Positions 51,134-64,000 of a DNA stretch of 64,000 nt are shown one piece after another. The notes under the pieces were generated by a model, which was given only the letters and a program-made list of their open reading frames with translations, was not told where the DNA came from and did not search any database. Origin of the DNA: Lineus longissimus (lineage: Eukaryota > Nemertea > Pilidiophora > Heteronemertea > Lineidae); contig NC_088308.1 of assembly GCF_910592395.1 (NCBI RefSeq), positions 29,312,001 to 29,376,000 on the forward strand. Reading direction: 5' to 3'. Both the position numbers and the translations under genes were made by a program. Within the stretch, counting starts at the first letter, position 1. Each line of letters starts with the position of its first letter.

Positions 51134-51800
51134 TGCTGTTCGTGTGTGTCACACAATGCATTTACCTTGCTGTAGATGGTTGCTGTTCGTGTGTTACACA
51201 CAATGCATTTACTTGTTGGAGAGGATGCTGTTCGTGTGTTACACACAATGCATTTACCTGTTGGAGAGGATGCTGTTCGTGTGTTACACACAATGCATTT
51301 ACTTGTTGGAGAGGATGCTGTTCGTGTGTGTCACACAATGCATTTACTTGTTGGAGAGGATGCTGTTCGTGTGTGTCACACAATGCATTCACTTGTTGGA
51401 GAGGATGCTGTTCGTGTGTGTCACCCAATGCATTCACTTGTTGGAGAGGATGCTGTTCGTGTGTGTCACACAATGCATTCACTTGTTGGAGAGGATGCTG
51501 TTCGTGTGTTACACACAATGCATTTACCTGTTGGAGAGGATGCTGTTCGTGTGTGTCACCCAATGCATTCACTTGTTGGAGAGGATGATGTTCGTGTGTG
51601 TCACACAATGCATTCATTTGTTGGAGAGGATGCTGTTCGTGTGTGTCACACAATGCATTCACTTGTTGGAGAGGATGCTGTTCGTGTGTGTCACACAATG
51701 CATTCACTTGTTGGAGAGGATGCTGTTCGTGTGTGTCACCCAATGCATTTACCTTGCTGCAAATTGTTGCTGTTCGTGTGTGTCACGCAATGAATTTAAC
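51134..51800 (+). repeat. 45-bp minisatellite, about 15 units
   Basis: Units begin TGCTGTTCGTGTGT at 51134 and 51181, then every 45 bp from 51226 to 51721, and finally at 51768. Variation is confined to a few sites: GTGTGTCAC or GTGTTACAC, CACAC or CACCC, CATTT or CATTC, and one TGCTG to TGATG change in the unit at 51586. Because 45 is a multiple of three, four of six frames stay open across most of the array and give long but meaningless 15-residue-periodic ORFs. The first and last junctions are 47 bp and share ACCTTGCTG. Confidence 0.96.
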
Positions 51801-54800
51801 ATATACCCTCTCATCGACAGGTGTAGCAATCCCAATTATAGTCACTTGAAATTCATCACATGTGCGTCTATCATCAAAGTGAAGTACATATTCATTAAGT
51901 ATACATGGATCTAATATCGATTGTGGATGTTGGACATGACATTTCACCTCAATTCAGTCGTAGGTCACTGTAATGGCGAGCATTTGATATCGTGTTCAGA
52001 TAAGAGGTCAAGCAAACATTTCATTGATATTCATTCAAACGATGTTATCATTTGAACGCTTTGGATTGGACAGATGAAGACTTTGCACAGATGATAGTCC
52101 AGTCCGGAGCTGCTATCAGAGCTGAATCGTATGTAACCATCTTCCGAGTTATTTCAATAACTGCAGGTGTACGGGAAAACGAAATTGCTGTTAACATATT
52201 AAGCAAGGCATCATCTTTTTCATACTTGCATTGGGAAATTGATAAATGATTTTCCTTATGTTCAGCGGTGTTTATCCACCACCAGTAAACTATTTCCACA
52301 ACCATAGCTACACAGTATCGACATTTGCTTACTTTGTAACGTGACGCTCTGCAAACATCTAACGAATGTTGAGAAACCAATACGTTAGAGACAAGGAGAC
52401 GTGCGTCACTCACTTACAGGAGGATGTGACGAGAGAGTTGGTTCTCTCGATATCGTTAGGTATAGCATTACCTTGGAGAGATTCAAAGTTGTAACCTTGT
52501 TTGGAACACTAGAATATATTGTTTTGGATACTTCAACCAACGATGAGAGTGGTCTTGATATGCCATCACGTTTAAAGCCTTATTTTACACTGCTATCGAA
52601 ATATCCATTTGGAAGACATCAGCCCTTTTACTCAAAGACTTCTCACCAACTTTCTTGATCCACGGCCCGAGTTGCATTCGTATGGTGAACCTATACTGAC
52701 TTAAAAATCGCCAAACGATGACCAAAAAGCATTTTCTCAGGGAACAACGTAGTAAACAGGCCGTATCCCAGTCATTGCAAACATTGGTTGCCTATTGACA
52801 GCATCAAGTAACTGCAGGGTAAGCATTCCAAAAAGGGCGTGACCGTTTGAAAATATTTTCAAAACAAAAAACGGTCAAACGCGCTAAGATCTGGAGCAGA
52901 CATTCTACTGAATGTGGGACACCTCGTCCAAGGTCCACCCCCGGCTCATGCTGGCAACATCTCCTTGACCTATCTTTAGTGGACCAGGGAGTTGTAAGAT
53001 GACCTACTCACGCATATCTCGAACAGAAGACGGGCATTCACACACCATAATAACTTTCATTGTCATTATTCTAACAGGATCTCAGCCGTCCCAAATAGCT
53101 ATTCTGGCCGGTACTCTATCTCACTCTCCCCCTGTTTCAGATCCGTCGAAGTGATGTGTCGCGTGATACTTTCAATTTACAGTTAGAAGTCTTAAAATGA
53201 GACTATGCTAAGATTTGATTATGAAAAGTGAGACTTGTGGTGGTTAGGCGACAGTCCCTCTCCCTTGTAATTAAAGACTGCTAAGGTGTCAAGCTAGGCT
53301 GTCTTGATTATGTCTTCGAGGATCTAGAATGTGCGTGCGCTGATTAATAAAGCTGCCGCCTTTTGTCTCACCTGACCAACGTGTCGTGAAAAACCAAGTC
53401 GATCTGAAACATTGTGACACCCTGCTGACGAATCTGCGGTGAAGTCCGTGGCGTTAATAGTCCGCTTCTAATGGGTCGCCTAGTCCGTTCTACAGCTCGC
53501 GCCCTTTGTTCATATGAGTCCGGTCGACTGAACCAGTGTGCAAATCGCAAGCTTTAATGAACACTTATATGAAGTTTATTGAAATGATAACATTGGTGTG
53601 ATGATTGATATTGAAATGTACATGTCATCATCACTTGTTCGGCTCCCTGGAGTGCTAGAATGACTGATGCCTGAATTGGCCAGACTCTGTCAACAGCAGA
53701 AGTGGCTAAGTATCAGATATCGGTTCTTTCGCCAAACCAATCGTTTCCGTACTTCAACCAAATGTTTCCAACGCTGCTCCAGGATTATGTCACTACTCAT
53801 TGGTGATTTCTGAGGCAGCAGATATAACCAGTATACTTCACGGGAAAAAAGCATTATTTCCTTTCGCTACTCATAGTTAAGAGTATGAGTATTTAGAGAT
53901 ACTATTTAAAACGCTTGATCACTGTTTCTACAACATATTGACATTGCCTCCAACACAAAGCTAACTTTAATTAAGATTGTATTTTTAATTACAAACAAAC
54001 GGAAACACTTGTGATCTGTCTTTTAGAATCGTGGCGCCATATCGTTATCGATACTGATCAATGGCCAATTTGTACATGTACATGTATAATTGTGTTGTAT
54101 TTCATTGTCAGCATCAACGTGAAGCGTTTAATTATCTTACTTTTAATCAATCAGGGAAGTAAAGGTGCGGAGTTCGGCGACGCCTCTTGCAAAGAGTTTC
54201 TTTGTTTTCGCTGCTCCCCTCTTGGAGCCGAGGCGGAGACAAAACATTCAAATATCGACCCCAGTTTCCAATTACACGAGTTTTCGTTTAGAGTGTCCTT
54301 CAACGTTAGTTGGTTACGGGAGGCCTTTTGAAGGCAATGGAGTGCGAAAAAGAACCGCGTAACCTAGATCAGTGTACCCCGTACAATACAGCAGGTAAAG
54401 TGATGCCTATTAACTGGAGAGGGAAACATGTTCTTATACAACACTGATACAGCAAATAGAAAATGTCGAATGAATTCGAAAAGGCCGTCGCGTGACAATG
54501 GTGGAATTAGCCCAAGTGTACTTGTCGAAGAGAATATGCGCTTAAAGAGTCACCATAGGGCTGTTTAGTAATTGGGATCTGGTCTAAGCACGGCGTGTAT
54601 CCCGCTATAGCTGCCTAAGTGGACTTGAGGGAAATGATATATGCCAAGAAAGCACACGAGCTGGAAAAATATTGGTAGTAGTCGTCTTGGGAGACTCAAG
54701 TTTGGACTCGGTTTGTAACATGGACAAGAGAAGAAAATGGACTTGTATCTTGCATGTGGGTCGCAAACACTTATTTCATTACGCATTTCCATATCTTGGA

Positions 54801-56394
54801 ACCGACCTGTAATTGGTGTTACTCATCTGGAGCACAGAGATTAATTAGAAGAGAAAAAGTGGTCCGATCGGCAGCAATGGCTATTTCCAAAGTTTACCCC
54901 CGAGATCTTGGTGACATTAGACGTCTCTGGGGTCCTCCTTAGTATCTCTGGCTGCGGTCGTAAAAGGTACATCATCAACCAAACGACCCGAGGATGCCCG
55001 CCGGCTCCAGACGGATCGCTTTCCCCATTGTCAGACAACTCGGACACATGCTCAACGTTCGTCTCTAATTGGGTCCGAGTTGATTGCATTATTCACCGCC
55101 AATAGTGCCAGTACAGTGCATCTGGACTTCTCAATTAGCCTCGGATGAACCCTCATGTAGCATCCGCGGGTTACAAAATTACTTTTGTTTTTGAGACGAG
55201 TTTAAGGCGTTCTACACACGAGATGAGCCGATGTCATTGGGATATAATGAAAAGATGATTGTTAGTCAGCCGGTTCAATTACTCGATTACATTACAACAA
55301 CAAGATTATCCCTCGTTGAATCATGTCTTGGAATAACTCTCTGCCTTGAAGTGTCTGTTCCTGTCAGATTCAACAGTGTAATTGCCTTCCAAACGCTGCC
55401 AAGTTGGAATTTGATGACCTGTAACCAGTATTTTAATTGAGATTAATGTACACAAGGTTGCCTTGATATGTTTACTCTCTCCGTGTCTTTGTGTACTCCC
55501 AGTATCTGGTTTCGCTTGTAGAAAAACAGCAATTAATAGCCTGTTTATTAAGTGCTAGCTAATTCTTGCTAAACATGCTTTAACCGGCTTCTGATGGCCT
55601 CTTGAGGCCGATAACTGCCACAGGAACACCAGTATGTTTGTGTGTTTTCGCAGCAACAGCGAAGAGGGAAATAAATACAAATGTAAATAAAATAGACAAT
55701 CACCATCAGTGTGGATGTAAGTAAGTAATATTAGCTGCTGAATCAGCGTAGAGCTCTGCTGGTGTTAGCAATTCGGTTTTAGATCTGTCATCCATTGCAG
55801 TGGAGGATGTATGCACTGCGACATCAAACGGCGTCGGCTCCTTTGCCCATTCCCCAACCCCAAAAACTACTGATATAAATGCATACGCTGAAGAAAGACG
55901 GGCACCAAGCAGCAATTGGCTGTCTGATCTCGACATGATGACATCTTAACTTTCTTGTTGACCTCCAAAGTGTTTAAATGTTTGGTTAGATTCACGTCAA
56001 GTCAACAGACTGCTACAAAGCGCGGCACTTCGATCAACATTGCTTACTAATCGTCGCTATTCACTCCTTGTTTGCTTGTACGTGACTAATGGGAGATTCT
56101 CCATTCCAACCGACTTCATCAAATACTGATTTTCAATAGAAGCGTTTCCAGTGGTGAAAACAAAGCTGAGATAGCTACTTGTTGGACATGTAGCTGCCTG
56201 ATTGTTTATACAGCACACTGACTTCATGCCCTTCTCACTTACCACGAGTGCCTTTTGATTTCCCGTCGTTTTTTTATGTTGTTAATCACTGTCTTGGCTA
56301 ATTAGGCTGGGTTCACCGGATCAATCATCTCAATCAGCATCTTGATTGTAGATCAAGTTTGCCTTGTGGACACAGGACGGACTCGTAAGAGTGG
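51801..56394. other. Intron segment between minisatellites, no gene seen
   Basis: Apart from a nested hairpin at 52837-52882 I see nothing to annotate. The open frames are short and unrecognised. Confidence 0.5.
52837..52882. repeat. Nested inverted repeat, 12/14-base arms
   Basis: GCGTGACCGTTT pairs with AAACGGTCAAACGC, apart from a two-base AA bulge. The loop itself contains the palindrome TGAAAATATTTTCA (52848-52861). The whole could extrude as a hairpin. I saw no target-site duplication. Confidence 0.6.
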
Positions 56395-57005
56395 TAAGTT
56401 TAAGGACGGGCAGGGAAGGGTGGCTAACTTAAAGACGGGCGGTTAAAGGACGGACTGTGAAGAGTGGCTAACTTAAAGACGGGCGGCTAAAGGATGGACT
56501 GTGAAGAGTGGCTAAGATAAAGACGGACGGGGAGAGAGGTGAAGTTTAAGGACGGGCTGGGAAGGGTGGCTAACTTAAAGACGGGCGGTTAAAGGATGGA
56601 CTGTGAAGAGTGGCTAAGATAAAGACGGACGGGGAGAGAGGTGAAGTTTAAGGACGGGCTGGGAAGGGTGGCTAACTTAAAGACGGGCGGTAAAGGACGG
56701 ACTGTGAAGAGTGGCTAAGATAAAGACGGACGGGGAGAGAGGTGAAGTTTAAGGACGGGCTGGGAAGGGTGGCTAACTTAAAGACGGGCGGTAAAGGACG
56801 GACTGTGAAGAGTGGCTAAGATAAAGACGGACGGGGAGAGAGGTGAAGTTTAAGGACGGGCAGGGAAGGGTGGCTAACTTAAAGACGGGCGGTTAAAGGA
56901 CGGACTGTGAAGAGTGGCTAAGATAAAGACAGATGGGGAGAGTGGTGAAGTTTAAGGACGGGCTGGGAATGGTGGCTTAGTTAAAGACGGACGGGGAGAG
57001 TGGTG
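56395..57005 (+). repeat. Modular higher-order repeat, about 102-bp period
   Basis: Units starting (G/T)AAGTTTAAGGACGGGC lie at 56395, 56541, 56643, 56744, 56845 and 56947. Each has three modules: A (about 28 bp, AAGTTTAAGGACGGGCTGGG), B (about 44 bp, GTGGCTAACTTAAAGACGGG...) and C (about 30 bp, GTGGCTAAGATAAAGACGGA...). The order is ABBC, then ABC four times, then AC. The + strand is strongly purine-rich throughout. No reading frame of interest crosses it. Confidence 0.93.

Positions 57006-64000
<6,995 letters not shown>

Noticed and set aside
51134-51800. Possible CRISPR-like array
   Set aside because: Units are contiguous with no unique spacers, and the DNA is a eukaryotic intron.
51144-51914. 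256-residue and similar long ORFs over the 45-bp array in both orientations
   Set aside because: They arise because the repeat period is a multiple of three. Four frames are open at once and none has a plausible protein composition.

Overview
This is animal nuclear DNA. The one gene I can identify with confidence is a metazoan heparan sulfate 3-O-sulfotransferase with GT-AG splicing and a very large intron. The rest is gene-poor, moderately AT-rich sequence with minisatellites and homopolymer tracts. There are no operons, ribosome binding sites or other bacterial or viral hallmarks. The gene structure, the frequent short ACATGTA-type words and the sparse recognisable transposons suit a bilaterian invertebrate, for example an echinoderm, hemichordate, cephalochordate or mollusc. 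I cannot decide between them from the sequence.

The window is organised around this minus-strand gene (HS3ST2/3/4-like, 'gD-type'). Coding exon 1 lies at 62386-63011. It encodes the short cytoplasmic tail, the signal anchor, the stem, and the first part of the sulfotransferase domain with the PAPS 5'-phosphosulfate loop and the catalytic glutamate. Coding exon 2 lies at 9931-10549 and encodes the rest of the domain, with the 3'-phosphate site, the disulfide loop and the substrate-binding basic residues. The two join in phase 2 across a 51,836-bp intron to give a 414-residue type II membrane protein with no internal stop. Neither exon encodes a working enzyme alone. The product would act in the Golgi, adding 3-O-sulfate to glucosamine units of heparan sulfate.

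Region by region: 1-9930 is the 3' flank of the gene, with no gene I can identify. 10550-62385 is the intron. Its 5' half, in transcription order, holds a cluster of tandem repeats: a modular 102-bp array near 56.4-57.0 kb, a 45-bp minisatellite near 51.1-51.8 kb, a 76-bp repeat near 44.7-44.9 kb, and a 51-bp hairpin-bearing repeat plus a separate duplication near 43.3-43.7 kb. Elsewhere it has poly(C)/poly(G) tracts, a 35-bp triplication next to exon 2, several perfect palindromes, and a few weak candidate exons, including 14955-15194 on the + strand. 63019-64000 is upstream sequence with a short uORF overlapping the start codon.

I found no rRNA, intact tRNA, CRISPR array, intact transposon or clearly new multi-gene system. 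The best points to follow up are the modular repeats, the possible nested exon near 15 kb, the uORF, and the mixed catalytic-loop signature of the sulfotransferase.
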